Source of the DNA: Liopterus haemorrhoidalis
Lineage: Eukaryota; Arthropoda; Insecta; Coleoptera; Dytiscidae
Reading direction: 5' to 3'
NCBI GenBank assembly: GCA_963971575.1
Contig: OZ020616.1
Span: 39,026,250-39,090,249, forward strand
DNA length: 64,000 bases
In this document: in pieces, positions 23,983 through 36,080 of the stretch
Layout: each line of letters opens with the position of its first letter
How positions within the stretch are numbered: position 1 is the first letter of the stretch
The notes under the pieces: model-generated
What the model saw: only the letters and a program-made list of their open reading frames with translations
The model's database searches: none
What the model was told of the DNA's origin: nothing
Made by a program: the position numbers and the translations under genes

Positions 23983-24481
23983 CAAAAATCAGTTGTGGCC
24001 ACCATAGGACCGACCGCCATCACAAAGTACTTGTTTAATGTATGTTTCTCAAAAAATGTCTCAAATAAAAGTTGTTCGTTATTGCTCTTATAGCAACTTT
24101 TGTTAAATATATTTTTTCGAAATATTTCTCTGTTGTTAAATATTCGCAAAAATCTTAAAACCGACAGGGGTAAACTCTCATTTCTAGTTAACCGATTTTT
24201 ACCAAAAGTTGATCAACTTGTGCCATTGATGTCAAAAGCTTAAATATGCAGTTTCATAAAAATCCTTTTAGCCGAATTTGCTCTGCACGTGTACACAGAC
24301 AGACAGACGGACGGACGGACGGACGGATAGACGGACGGACAGACAGACAGACAGACATCATGCTAAAAATAGTTAAAACGTTATGTAGCCTCAAACCTCA
24401 ATTCGTGGAGATCCATCGAAATCTCGAAATGTCAAAATCGGTATGATCACAATACCTCCCTTATAAATGTTGACCGCAGTA
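23983..24481 (-). mobile_element. Family F2 element, copy 2 (short form)
   Basis: Inverse copy of F2. The 3' end CAAAAATCAGTTGTGGCCAC and ACCGACCGCCATC stands first, then the body (CCGATTTTTACCAAAAGTTGATC), TTTGCTCTGCACGTGTACAC, a GACA/GACG microsatellite (24295-24358), and the 5' leader ending TTGACCGCAGT. At about 500 bp it lacks some of the body present in copy 1. Confidence 0.7.
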
Positions 24482-24482
24482 A

Positions 24483-24745
24483 GGGGGGGGGGGCGGAAGG
24501 GGCGACGGCCCTAGCGCACTAGGAAAAGGGCGCTGACGGGCTTGTTAAGGGGCGCCATTGCGAAGAAGCAGAGGACCTTTGTTTTTTTTTTTTGCTCGTC
24601 ACTTGGATTTTGAGAGGTGAAGACCTTTTTTTTTTACTCAGTACTTATTTTTATTTACCAAGGGTGCCAAAACACGGTTCTGTCCCTAGCGCAAGTTTAC
24701 CTTACTGCCATTGATGTCAAAAGCTTAAATATGAAATTTCTAAAA
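24483..24745 (-). repeat. Decayed hAT MITE copy plus second F2 scrap
   Basis: 24483-24640 is an inverse, diverged copy of the inner part of the 13679-14072 MITE (GCGCACTAGGAAAAGGGCGC, AGGGGCGCCATTGCGAAG, then TTTGCTCGTCACTTGGATTT). 24709-24745 repeats CCATTGATGTCAAAAGCTTA from the F2 body, so a second F2 fragment lies beyond it. Confidence 0.6.
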
Positions 24746-24942
24746 TGGATCGAAATGATTAAAAAAGTTATTGCTTTTATTATATCAAAGTAGAACTAAT
24801 GTAATATATTAAATATAATAATCTAAAATGAATAATCTAAGATGAATAGTCTGCAGCAGTCGATTACTGAATCGTCAGCTGCAGACTCATCAAAGACCCC
24901 GATGAGGAAAATTATGCCATTTATTTTTACTCAGTATATACG

Positions 24943-25429
24943 AGGTGTGTAAATTAAGAAACAGGACTGATTATTCTATTTCTTTTTTTTTTTTTTATTC
25001 AAATAGAATTATAATTCAATTTCGTCCCCTCAAAATAACTTCATATGGAGGCTGAGGAGCCTCCTTATTCACCTGACTGGAATGTTTTTACTGGCCAAAA
25101 ACTCCTTTATTGAAAGTGCTGTGATTTGCAGTCAAATTCAACTCTTCCCCGATCATTCTAACTGTCAACCAACGATCTGAACGCACAAGATCCCGGATTC
25201 TGTCGACATTTTCATCGTTTCTTGAAGATGAAGGACTTCCGGTGAGTGATTTATCTTCAATCAACTCTATTCCTTCTGAAAATGCCTTCAACCACCAAAA
25301 TACCTGGGTCCTTGACAAAGCACTATCTCCGCAGGCCTGCTGAAGTTTTACAAAAGTTTCCGTTGCACTGTGCCCAAGTCTGAATCAAAACCTGATAGCA
25401 CACCGTTGCTCGAAATGAATATCACTCAT
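24943..25429 (-). pseudogene. Mariner (SETMAR-like) transposase, N-terminal fragment
   Basis: On the minus strand a start at 25427-25429 opens MSDIHFEQRCAIRF, a TGA stop (25385-25387), then FRLGHSATETFVKLQQACGD and SRTQVFWWLKAFSEG, and later NDENVDRIRDLVRSDRWLTV to about 25100. These are the two helix-turn-helix units and linker of a mariner transposase; the catalytic half is missing. An end-like sequence, CGAGGTGTGTAAATTAAG, lies at 24949, as in irritans-type mariners. It is inactive. Confidence 0.8.
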
Positions 25430-25574
25430 TTTTAGAACGCACTGGCAAAAATTGTTTCACGAAAAAAGCTTTACGGGTAACAAAATTACTCTAGCCAGTT
25501 CAAAATCGTATTGAAGGCGTATCACATGTTCATCTGTGCAAACTTCCACTACGCAATAAACAAAGGGAAATAAA

Positions 25575-26060
25575 TCTCCGTTATGTGGATACCATCACAC
25601 GTCGGCATAGCCGATAAAGCAGCGAAAGAGACAATAGAGTAGGTATAGTAACATTCATCAATTTAAAATTCCGGCAGACAATATTAGAGCCACAAATAAA
25701 CAAGAAATGACATAATTAAGGAAATATGAGTGGTATATCACTATGAAAACAAATTAAGAACCATAAATAATACAACCAAATTCTAAAATATGCGAAAAAC
25801 AGATAACGCACTAATACATATTAGCATGATCAAATGCCCTTATTTGAGAGATATATATTGAGCATTTAACAGTTCAACACCTCATTATAGATTGCACAAA
25901 ATATAGACTAGTGTCAGAAGAAGGCGTCAAATTTCACCAACTCTTCAAAAGGCAGTTGTGGATGACCCAAAAACTTTAAACGCATTATTAAATTACTTGC
26001 GAAATATAAAACTAATTCTATAAATATAAAATTAATCCCAAAACATTACTAGTTTATGTT
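25575..26060 (+). pseudogene. LINE ORF2 C-terminal fragment (RNase H)
   Basis: One frame gives ISVMWIPSHVGIADKAAKET, the RNase H end motif, before a stop. About 280 bp downstream the sequence (LTVQHLIIDCTKYR) matches the Cys/His knuckle region that follows RNase H in I/Jockey-type LINEs. It is strongly eroded by frameshifts and stops and is a different family from the fragments at 9820 and 36081. Confidence 0.7.
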
Positions 26061-26214
26061 TATGTATACTTATATGTTCACAATTATAGTTTATATCTAT
26101 AAGTTTATAGTTATAGATTATGTATTTCAGGAGCATTTATGCAAAAAGGGAGGTGTCCAGTGATGCCATCCTAAATTTTCAGGAAGCGGTTCTATAAAGT
26201 CATGTGATATCTAG

Positions 26215-27929
26215 TAGTCCAGTAACCTAGTACATCATAAGTTGCATCAAGTGGGGGTAGTTAGTTTCGTTTTTTTTTTCTTGTATGGGTTGTGCCTGAG
26301 ATGCAAAATCCAAATTTTCGACCTCGGCAGCCTTCCACAACACTTTTGAATTTCGCAAAAACTGCTAAATTTTCGCACTCTTTTCGGTTTCTGCCCATTT
26401 TGACCATAAAGGAGCACGTTTTCGACAAACACCATTCTATGCATTTTTAAACTATATTAAATTTTCTACAATTTGAGACCAAAATGGGCTCGGTAGTCTA
26501 AATAGTTTCCGAGATACAGCTTTTCAAAGTTTGAAAAAATCTCCAAACTTGAAAATTGTATGCTATATCATGCTCATGGGCACTGTTTATTTTTAGAAGT
26601 GAAAACTACTCCTTGTTGTCAAAAATTATAAAATAACATTGCAAAACCTTATATTGCTGCCGAAAATACTGGTTATGTAGATTATTACGCTCCGAACCGT
26701 GCTATTCGAATGTTTCGAAAAAAAATTTATTGGTTTTTTAAACATAGCTCCTTCATTTTTAGTGATAGAAAAAATTTAGTGGTCATTTAAACATAGCTGC
26801 TTCATTTTCAAGAGCTATAAGACTGTGTAAAGTAAATTCCTTAAGATCCCTTAGTTTTTAAATGGGGTGAGTTTGAAGGGGTAAATAGGGGGTTGTTTTC
26901 ACTGATTTTTTCGTAGAAAAAAGTAGGTACCGACCTTATTTTGATCATAAGTCGCTTAATTTTTATACTAGAGACTTTTTTTTTTTGTTTGAAAGTTCTA
27001 ATTAAATACTTTAAAAAAGATTCAATGAGTTTTCTTCTAAAAATGCAAATTTTAACCATTAACATGCCGTATCTCGGTTCGCATTGGTCGTAGAAAAATA
27101 ATAAAAAAATTTGTTTGTTTTTTTAAAAGCTACAATTTTGCTTTCTACAGTTTTTTTGATAAAATGCATATTTTTCGAGTTTTTCGCCAAAAACTTTTTA
27201 AAAACATCGATTTTTTCGTCGAGAAACTGTTACACTCGTATTGTAGTTGAAAGTTACCATTATTTATAATAATTAATTCTTACCCACATGCTATAGATAC
27301 CATTACTTCTATTTATTAATGCTTACCAACTTTCATGTGCGGTCTATTTATATTATGACAAGGTTTTACCTTGGGACATTGAATATATAATTTTTCATTT
27401 CAGGCGATTGAGGACGATGAAGAAAACGGTGAACAGTGACTTCCCTCCACCCATACCACTCTTCCTCCTCCTCCCCCACCTTCAAATTGATAAATTGATA
27501 AATGTTTACTTCACTGACTCATGTTAGACAGGTTGTTGAAGATATAAAGGCAATTGTATATGATGAAACATGAAAATTAGCATAAAATTTTCAAGATTTT
27601 TTCAAATTTTGAAAAGCTGTATCTCAGAAACTATTGAAGCTACTGAACCCATTCTGGTCTTAAATTGTAGAAAATTTAATCTAGTTTAAAAATGCATTGA
27701 ATAATGTTTGTCAAAAACGTGTTCCTTTATGGTCATAATGGTAAGAAACCGAAATTAGTTCGAAAATTTAGTAGTTTTTGAGAAATTCAAAAGTGTTCCG
27801 GAGGGCTGCCGAGGTCGAAAACTTGGATTTTGCATCTCAGGCATATCCCATACAAGAAAAAAAGACGAGACTAACTACCCCCACTTGATGCAACTTTTGC
27901 CCCATAATCATGAGAAGGTTACTGGACTA
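26215..27929. mobile_element. Foldback element with ~350-bp inverted repeats
   Basis: The left arm (26215 to about 26570) and right arm (about 27570 to 27929) are inverted copies. Both start TAGTCCAGTAACCT on their own strand and share TTGCATCAAGTGGGGGTAGT and GAGATGCAAAATCCAA. The left arm is about 30 bp shorter near its tip. The 1-kb centre is A+T-rich and has no recognisable transposase. Flanking TAG may be a short duplication but is ambiguous. The frame at 26247-26444 is a by-product of the arm. Confidence 0.75.
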
Positions 27930-28581
27930 TAGGAACCTATTCTGTATTTTTAAGAGTGAAAACAAATCACTTACTTCCATTTATTAAATATAAGGAAAAA
28001 AATTTAAGAGCGTATTATTAATAACCTATAAAATAAATATTACATTTGAAAACAGCAGGGCACGGCGCACGATTCAAAACTGAAGTCAGAGTAATTAATT
28101 TATTTTTAATAATTCTAACAACCGGTTCCCTAAGGTTTCAATAATTTTAAGATACGGTTCGCGCGAACCGTTCCTAACCGGTAGGATGCCTGGAGGTGTC
28201 CGTATAAAACTGTTTTTCAAAATATGCTAAAAGTTTATTTCTCGCAAACCTCTCTGTTTAAAAATTTGATTTTGAAACCAGGGAATCATTACACAAAAAA
28301 ATATGTATTAAGTAAAAAAAAAATCAAATATTGTGAGGTGACGAAACAGATTTAAACAATAAAATTTCGATATGTCTGTTTTTGGGCACATACTAACTGC
28401 GTCAGTCTCAGTTATGGCTTATGACTTCCTATATAAACAGCTCAGGCTTGCAAAATACAAGCAAATGACAAGTCTAAACAGGTGATGTCGGTAAAACAAA
28501 ACAGGCTGCTTAAAAGTAGAAGAGTGCATTTGGATATGTATGTGATTTTGACAGCAAATCTTACGTTACTTTATATATAAA
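27930..28581. other. No gene; 18-bp perfect palindrome
   Basis: The only structure seen is ACGGTTCGCGCGAACCGT at 28154-28171, a perfect 18-bp palindrome, G+C-rich in A+T-rich DNA. AACCGGT words lie close by on both sides (AACCGGTT near 28121, AACCGGTA near 28176). Confidence 0.5.
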
Positions 28582-30470
28582 CTAGCAGTATACCCGCTAC
28601 TTCGCTACCGAAAAAAAGTAGTCGTAGCTCGCTTAGATCAGGCCCATTTCGAAATCGGTTCAAGACTGGTTGCTACAAATCGTTTTTCATTCAAATATAA
28701 TTATTTGTTTTAATCTACCATTGTATTAATATGTGCTTCTTATACAAATAATTTAAGTACGAACTTCTTTGTAAACATTGTTAGTACAGACATTATAAGT
28801 GACAGACAACACGTATAAGTGTCCCGTTGTGCTAACCCAGGAAAATGCCACTTAAAATGCCCATGTGAGAATCACTCATTTTCAAAGGCAACGCCGGTCA
28901 CATGAAGCATTTTATCTTCCACCTTACGAAATTATTTATTATAATTTTTATGATATTTATTATAATTACTCCATGATTATTCCTGATTTATAAATCGTAC
29001 CTATATAGATCAGAGCATTTTTTTCGTTAGTAAATATTCTTGCCACCGAAGTAAGTTTTCTTCGTATTGCTTTAAGGGGTTACAATAATGTTCAATAGCG
29101 AATTTAACGTTATAATTGTCGTCAAAAATTAAAATTAAGAAAATTGTGATATATAACCTCGGGAACATTTTTGTAGCAATATTAAACCCAAAATTCGTTA
29201 ATATATATTTTGAGTATGTGTATCTTTTACAGTGTTTTATAATATGGAAGATTTTTCCGACTTTTTTCTAAATATTTCTAAATTGATCGGAAACCTGGTG
29301 TCATACCGCGATGAGATATAGCTTAAACTCTTTCCAGACAAATTTGCAATACGCTGTTACAAATATATACAGAAGAAGATTAAACAGAAAAAATTTGTTT
29401 ATTTATTTATTTATATTATTGATATTGTAACAACTTCTGTTATACACATGTTTAATGTTAAGTCAATATTAAGAGATATTTCAAGTTTATAAGTAGCGCT
29501 CCCTCTGTCCCCCTAAATATTCAAAAGCTACACTAAACAGAAAATAATCGTTCTTCAATAAAAAAAAAATTATCTTTATAAATTGTTGATGTAAAGTAAA
29601 TACTAAGCGAGATATTTCCAGTATTTTAGTTTTAGCACCTCCCCCATCTCCTTTCCCAAGCTTCTCAACCAATTTATAGAATAACATATATTTGTATTTT
29701 TATTTTAAACAGCTTTTCTCATGTGCGTATTTGCACATGAGAAAATAGTCAATAGTAAATGAGATATTTCAAAAGTTTAGTTTTAGGTTGTCCCTTCGTA
29801 ACACCCGTAAATCAAAGCAATAAAAAAAAAACATTAAAAAAAATATTTGTTTTCTTATTATAAGCAATTTTTCTGTTAAGTCTACGTCTTAAGTGATACA
29901 ATTATTTTTCTTCTGATTTTCGATTTGCCTCCTTATATTGACTGCATTTTCTACCTATATACAAAATTTCAACTCGGTACACACAGATTTTCTGTTTTAT
30001 GTATATAAAAGATTTTACTACTATACTTAAACATTTAAATAAAATAATAGAAAAAAAAAAAAAAATAATAAAGAAAACAGGTGCTCCACTTCAGTCTTGT
30101 ATACACTAATCAAAAATTTTACTAAATAACTGAATAATTAAATCTTATCAGCTATAGCAGAGCAACGATGAATCGCGCCGAACGAAATTGAACGATGTTT
30201 CACGAACTTACTATAGTTGTCCAAACAACCATTGAAACGAAATTCCCGCGATCTCGCTGAACGCATCATACATACTTCAATGGTCCAATATAATTAATAA
30301 CAAAATTATTAATTTTTCGTTTCTGATGGGACTTTTTTGAGATTTTCGATTTTTCTAGTTATGATGAAGGCATTCCCTACCTGTATGCAAAATTTCAACT
30401 CGGTAGCATATCTGGAAGTGGGTTAGAATTTCCAGACATAGCCACAAATATTCTCTTTTATATATAAAGA
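28582..30470 (-). mobile_element. Non-autonomous Helitron, unit 1 of a tandem
   Basis: Read on the minus strand it begins TCTTTATATATAAAAGAGAA (5' TC) at 30470 and ends …GGGTATACTGCTAG (3' CTAG) at 28582, followed by T. AGCAG or its equivalent pairs with CTGCT as a hairpin just before CTAG. The 1,889-bp unit differs from unit 2 mainly by about 700 extra bases at 29135-30075. There are no Rep/helicase frames. Helitrons move by rolling-circle replication and insert between A and T without duplication. Confidence 0.85.
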
Positions 30471-31613
30471 CTAGCAGTGTACCCGCTGCTTCGCTACCGA
30501 AAAAAAGTAGTCGTAGCCCGCTTAGATCGGGCGAATTTCGAAATCGGTTCAAGACTGGTTGCTACGATTCATTTTAGATTCAAATATATTTATTTGTTTT
30601 AATCTACCATTGTATTAATATGTGCTTCTTATATAAATAATTTAAGTACGAACTTCTTTGTAAACATTGGTAGTACAGACATTTAGTAACAACACATATA
30701 AGTGTCCCGTCGTGCTAACCCTGGAAAATGCCACATAAAATGCCCATGTGAGAATCACTCATTGCCAAAGGCAGCGCCGGTCACGTGAAGCATTTTATCT
30801 TGCACCTTACGAAATTATTTATTATAATTACTCCGTGATTATTCCTGATTTATAAATCGTACCTATATAGATCGGAGCACTTTTTTTCGTTAGTAAATAT
30901 TCTTGCCACTGAAGTAAGTTTTATTCGTATTGCTTTAGGGGGTTACAATAATGTTCAATAGCGAATTTAACATTATAATTGTCGTCCAAAATGAAAATAT
31001 GAATTTCTCTAAAATATGAATTTCGTCCAAAAATAAAAAAAAAAAAACAAAAAGATGCCGCAAATTTTGAAAACCACTGACCTTTTTTTATTTTTCATAT
31101 TAATCCAGAAGTTATGTAGTGCCATAGAGAAAAAAAATTTAATTGTAGTTCAATAATAGAACATCACATTTTCTAAAATAAAAAAGTTCATAAAAATGCC
31201 CAAAAATAAAAAACCAGAAAACAGGTGCTCCACTTCAGTCTCGCTCTGCATACACTAATCATATATTTTACTAAATAATGGAATAAATAAATCTTATCAT
31301 CTATAGTAAACTGAATCGTATCGAACGACATTTACCGATGTTCGACGAACGTACTATAGTTGTCCAAAGAACCATTGAAACGAAATTCCCGCGATCTCGC
31401 TGAACGCATCATACATACTTCGATGGTCCAATATAATTAAAAACAAAATTATTAATTTCTCGTTTCTGATGGGACTTTTTTGATATTTTCGATTTTTCTA
31501 GTTATGATGAAGGCATTTGCTACCTGTATGCAAAATTTCAACTCGGTAGCATAACTGGAAGTGGGTTAGAATTTCCGGACATAGCCACAAATATTCTCTT
31601 TTATATATAAAGA
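30471..31613 (-). mobile_element. Non-autonomous Helitron, unit 2 of a tandem
   Basis: A 1,143-bp copy of the same family in the same orientation, 5' TC at 31613 and 3' CTAG at 30471-30474, with the terminal hairpin AGCAG/CTGCT. Its CTAG abuts the TC of unit 1 with no base between. The outer flanks are A (31614 read on the minus strand) and T (28581 on the minus strand), so both units together occupy one AT target. Shared blocks include CAAAATTTCAACTCGGTAGC and CCCGCGATCTCGCTGAACGC. Confidence 0.88.
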
Positions 31614-32798
31614 TTGCATTGGAATATACCTTATTTTGTTCAGTTTCTTGTTTAATTGGGGATGTATATTTTTAATCCACGCGTCGTGTTTAAATGGCAC
31701 ATACGGCAGGATTATTTGAAAATTTCAGGTTCTGAAGTGGCCTACGTGTAGAAACATACTGAAGTAGAGAAATACATTAAAACTAAATTTTTGTTGCAAA
31801 TGGACATGCCCATTTTTGCATTAACGCTCCTCATTATTGTAGTCCTAAGTAAAAATAAGACTGGTGTAGAGGAAAAATTATAAAATAAATAAAATTTAAA
31901 TTGCTTCTAGAGTTAAAACTGATGACATGGAAAATATCTAGTATAGAAGTTAAAATATTTAATATATTCAAATTTTAACTTATTGAATTTCAAAGAAAAT
32001 TGTATTTAATTCTTGGTTGAATAATTATAACTGACATGAAGAAAGTTATTTCTGTTAACATAACAAGTTTGTAAGTTGTATTGTATTTGGTTCTATCCTA
32101 GAATAAACTTTTCTAACTTTACATGCATAAATTAGTAACAAAATAACTGGTAACTTTACATAACCAGATACAAAGTTACTTAATGAAATTGCGGGATAGT
32201 TGAAGGCTTTATTTCTGATTAAGTTGAAAACGATGTATCAGCACAGTTCTCCGGCCCGGGATTCACAGAAAAACTCCTTCAAGCGTATTTAAAGGGATTT
32301 AAATTATTTGCTTTTGCATCTGATAGAATCTTAATCTAGGAGTCCGTAGACAACAAACGGAAAATATGGATGAAATTTTAATAGGAATAAGGAGGAATAT
32401 TGCTTTTGCTCTCATTTTGTTATTTGCTCTGAAATCGTTTTCTTTAAAGTGATTTTCTAGCTTTTAGTTTCACGAGTATTTCACGAAATGTTACAAGTAA
32501 AATAAGACCTAAACCTAAACAGAACTGTGGCAATTACTCAGTAAAAGTATTTCAAATATCAAATACCACATATCGATTAAAGTATTTGACAGAACAAATA
32601 CTATGAGTCGTCACCGATAAAAAGTATTTTTATCGATAATACGTAATTATGGTACTTTTAGAAAACATTTGAAATGACTTCAAATACTTTAAATGTAATT
32701 TAAATACTAGAAGTACTTCAACTACGAAAAAATATTTGAAATATCAAAAATATTTGAAGTAATAAAAGTATACGATATATATATATATATATATATAC
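31614..32798. other. No gene; AGTATTTG-rich stretch and (TA)n
   Basis: Featureless and A+T-rich to about 32500. From 32540 to 32775 variants of AAGTATTTG and its complement recur densely (ATATTTGAAGTA and similar), as inside some hAT termini. It ends in (TA)n at 32775-32797, the target of the hAT element that follows. Confidence 0.35.
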
Positions 32799-32849
32799 CA
32801 GCACTGCCAGATTATTATTTTACCAAATCGGGATTTTTACCAAATAAAT

Positions 32850-33709
32850 TTAAAAAAATTGATGTGATGTGTGAATATTCACACATTTCAGGGTTTCGCA
32901 GGAATATAATAAGTGAAGGCGGTATGCTGAGTGTGTAGGACAAATTTTACTTTGTAGTAATCACGGCAAAATGAACGATATTTTTAAAATAATTTATCGT
33001 CTGTTAATCATATAATAAGACTGGTTATTAAATTTACGCTCTTAAAAATTAAATACAACATTTGTCAAAATATAACTAGAATTTTGACAAAATAATTTCA
33101 ACATAATAAAAATGCAAAAAAAAACAGAAAAAATAAAATTCGCTCCGTACTCGAACTCGAAACCCTTCGTTTTCCAGCTTACGACACCAATGATTTAACG
33201 GTTAGAGTCTAACCCATTAAGATATCGCACGCCTTGCATGTGAGTGTCTTACATTGGTATAACTTTTGTACTTTGTGAACCAAAAATCACAAAAAATGCG
33301 ATATTTTCCGAAAACATAATCTGATCAAAAATTCCTGTTGTACTATTTCGGTTCACACCAATATACATTACTTAGAATTTGTTTAGATTTTTAGTTTAAA
33401 CCATCTGGGCTACAGGGTGTGGGACAAAAAATTTGTTGCACAATTTTGGCAAAAATCACATCAAAATAATTTATTTTGCAAAAATAAAAATTTGATCGTT
33501 AATCCACGTACTAAGGGCTTTCATTTGATACCCTACTCAAAATTTAAAAAAAATATTTTTGTTTTCGATGAGTACATATTTGTTTATATTTTTAGGGGGG
33601 TATGTTTTTAGAAGTTTTAGTATTTTTCCTATGTGCGGGTCAAAGAGTTGTATAAGCATGCCAAATTTCAACTCTCTAGGTTTAGCCGTTTGGCTACAAT
33701 TTTTACCGA

Positions 33710-33758
<49 letters not shown>

Positions 33759-33775
33759 TAGACAGACAGACAGAC
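32850..33775 (-). mobile_element. Family T element, copy T4 (5' end cut at microsatellite)
   Basis: The minus-strand 3' end is intact (ATTCCTGCGAAACCCTGAAA, GTGTGAATATTCACAC hairpin, CATCAATTTTTT). The body and tRNA-like segment (33141-33233) are present. The copy stops at the GTCT array (33711-33774) and directly abuts hAT transposase coding sequence. The first 60 bp or so of the family are missing, so the 5' end was lost at the microsatellite or the copy inserted incompletely. Confidence 0.75.
33141..33233 (-). other. tRNA-like segment in T4
   Basis: The minus strand reads ATCTTAATGGGTTAGACTCT (box A/D-arm-like) and, about 60 nt on, TTTCGAGTTCGAGTACG (box B-like), with a longer spacer than in T1 or T3 resembling a long variable arm. 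A-rich/T-rich DNA follows. It is the weakest of the five; identity is by position and these motifs only. Confidence 0.4.
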
Positions 33776-34203
33776 GATTTTACTTTAGAAAGAGTTTCTT
33801 TCCGGTTCTTAATATATTGATAAAATTCAGCACATGAGTATTGCATGTTGAATTGAACAAGTAATTCCGATTTTATCAACTCAATAGAACACCTGTTTCT
33901 TGCTTCTGACCATATTAAATTCATTTGACAAAATACTCGTTCGGGATAGCAGTTAGATGTTGGTATACTTATAATAAATGAAATTAATTTGTAAATACTT
34001 TTAGAGTTTTTTTCCGGGAATAGCTTAAATAACTGATGCCATTTTTGTGCAACTAAGTCTTTCGAATTTTTCGTAATCACGTCAATAGATGGTTTTAGCA
34101 AGTTGAATTCTTCATAAATCAGGTCCATATCTACTGCATTAAGTACCAATGTGCAAATTCCCGTACGGCACGCCGGTATTACGAACACATCCATCAATCG
34201 CAT
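33776..34203 (-). pseudogene. hAT transposase, C-terminal dimerisation domain
   Basis: About 140 codons on the minus strand include the hAT dimerisation signature: KLISFIISIPTSNCYPERVF, then MNLIWSEARNRCSIELIKSE and YSCAEFYQYI. In active enzymes this region mediates oligomerisation and follows the last catalytic Glu. The N-terminal two thirds are absent. The frame runs on into the microsatellite of T4, which is not part of the protein. Confidence 0.85.
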
Positions 34204-34315
34204 TGTTTTGACCTTACCTCAACGTTTTATTTCTTTTTGAATATATTCTTCTATTCTTGTTAATAAAGCGGGACGTCCCGCAAAAATCGGGACGTCTGGC
34301 AACGCTGATATATAC

Positions 34316-34994
34316 CCGAGAAAAGAATGAAATAGTTTAACATACATAATCTTGAACCAAAATAAATACATTAAGGATTATAATAACTACAAATCATGTA
34401 ATAAAAAGACACAGGAATGAGGATATTGTCTACAATCAGAATTCTACCGTCCGACCAAAACCCCCACTCCTAAGAGCTACAATATGAGCGTCCTATTAGC
34501 GTATGTAAAGACACGATTTTATATTGAAAGAATGCGTCAGATATTTTAAAATGGTTGGTTGAAAAGTTTGTGGCCCCTCAAATTTCCCACACTACTACGA
34601 GCTATCTAGTTCTCTTCATGGTCGCGATCAGGCTTCTTCCTGTGTCATTTTATTCAGTGTTGTAAATTAGTTTTAAAAAATAAGTGAAAAGAAAAATATA
34701 ACCGTCAAAACTACATCACAAACCTTAGCGTAAAAGCTGTCAAACTTCATAATTTAGCTATTTTTTTGCCAATATGGCCTCATTCACAGGTACCAAATTA
34801 TACTTGTAAGTATTTATACTTAGAAGTTTGAGAATATGGATCATACTGAAACATGCACTGCAGTCTACTTAAAACCTTCCTAATTTATAATTATAAATAT
34901 CAGTGAAAAGTTTTCAAACTTCAAACTTTATACTTCTATTTAGTACTTGCCATTAGTGAGACCCCGCAAATTTACGTACATATATAATCTAACA
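34316..34994. other. No recognisable feature
   Basis: A+T-rich; no match to the window's repeat families and no protein motif seen. Confidence 0.45.
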
Positions 34995-36066
34995 ATTTTT
35001 ACCGACCGCCAACATATATAAGAGAGGTATTGAGATCATACCGATTTTGACATTTCGAGATTTCGATGGATCTCCACGAATTGAGGTCCCTACATAACGT
35101 TTTGACTATTTTTAGCATGATGTCTGTTGGTCGTCTGTCCGTCCGTCTGTCCATCTGTCTGTGTACACTTGCAGAGCAAATTCAGCTAAAAGGATTTTTA
35201 TGAAACTGCATATTTAAGCTTTTGACATCAATGGCTCAAATTGATCAACTTTTGGTAAAAATCAGTTGACTAGAAATGGGAGTTTACTCGTGTCGATTTT
35301 AAGAATTTTGCGAATATTTAGCAACAGAAAAATATTTCGAAAAAATTTATTTGACATAAGTTGCTATTAATGGAATAACTAATAACTTTTATTTGAGACA
35401 TTTTTTGATAAAACGAAAAAATTTTGAAACCTTTTTCAAATTTTTTCTAAGTATCTATTTTTTCATACTTATATGTAACGTTTTCATGGTCATGATAAAT
35501 AATATCTCTGTTAGTTTTGTTAATTTTGAGTTTAATTAAGAGTTGGAATGTCATTCTAAAGCACTTATCTTCTTATGCATTTTGCGTGTATTTCATTCCA
35601 TCACGTTTTATGGAATAACTATTCCATGCTGGTTGTCTTTTGTATTTGTAGGGTTACATTAAGATATATGCAACGTTTACATTAAATAAATGCAACATAA
35701 CTTCCTAACCTAAAATAGTGGCCAATGTGCGGCAAATTAAATTAAAATTAAACAAATAATAAATTTAAAAAAATAGTTTAATTAATTGATTAATTTGTTA
35801 TGTAATATAAATTATTTGTTAAGATAAAATGTTTGTTAAAATAATTATTTGTTATTTTTGTTTCTTTTTGGTGGTCGTGGAGAAAGTAGGGTCTGTGACT
35901 CGGTTGGAATGAGAAAATTCGTTGCTCGTGGTTCTTCACGCTCGCCTGCAGCTCGCGCTCGGAATGTTCCACTCGCATCGAATTTTCTCATTCTAACCTT
36001 GTTACAGAATATACTATTATACAAGTAATTTGTGATGGCGGTCGGTCCTGTGGTGGCCAAAGCTGA
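34995..36066 (+). mobile_element. Family F2 element, copy 3
   Basis: It starts TTTTTACCGACCGCCAACAT and has the GGATCTCCACGAATTGAGG leader. The microsatellite is short and impure (35125-35160). The body follows, and the 3' end is TGGCGGTCGGTCCTGTGGTG then AGCTGATTTTTT. About 500 bp between 35530 and 36030 is not in copy 1 and includes an inverted repeat (GGAATGAGAAAATTCG … CGAATTTTCTCATTC, 35905-35996). The LINE at 36081 entered its terminal T-run. Confidence 0.7.
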
Positions 36067-36080
36067 TTTTTTAGGTAATA

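Larger units (their letters stand above)
32799..34307 (-). mobile_element. hAT element with transposase relic and nested T4
   Basis: The left end CAGCACTGCCAGA and right end (minus strand CAGCGTTGCCAGACGTCCCG) are inverted, each followed by ATCGGGAT/CCCGATTTTT. The TSD is ATATATAC at 32791-32798 and 34308-34315; it is perfect but lies in a TA repeat. It contains the hAT transposase C-terminus (33776-34203) and the family T copy T4. 1,509 bp in total. Confidence 0.8.

Noticed and set aside
27402..27440. Short exon after TTTCATTTCAG (AIEDDEENGEQ, stop)
   Set aside because: Good acceptor-like sequence, but only 11 codons inside a foldback element and no partner exon.
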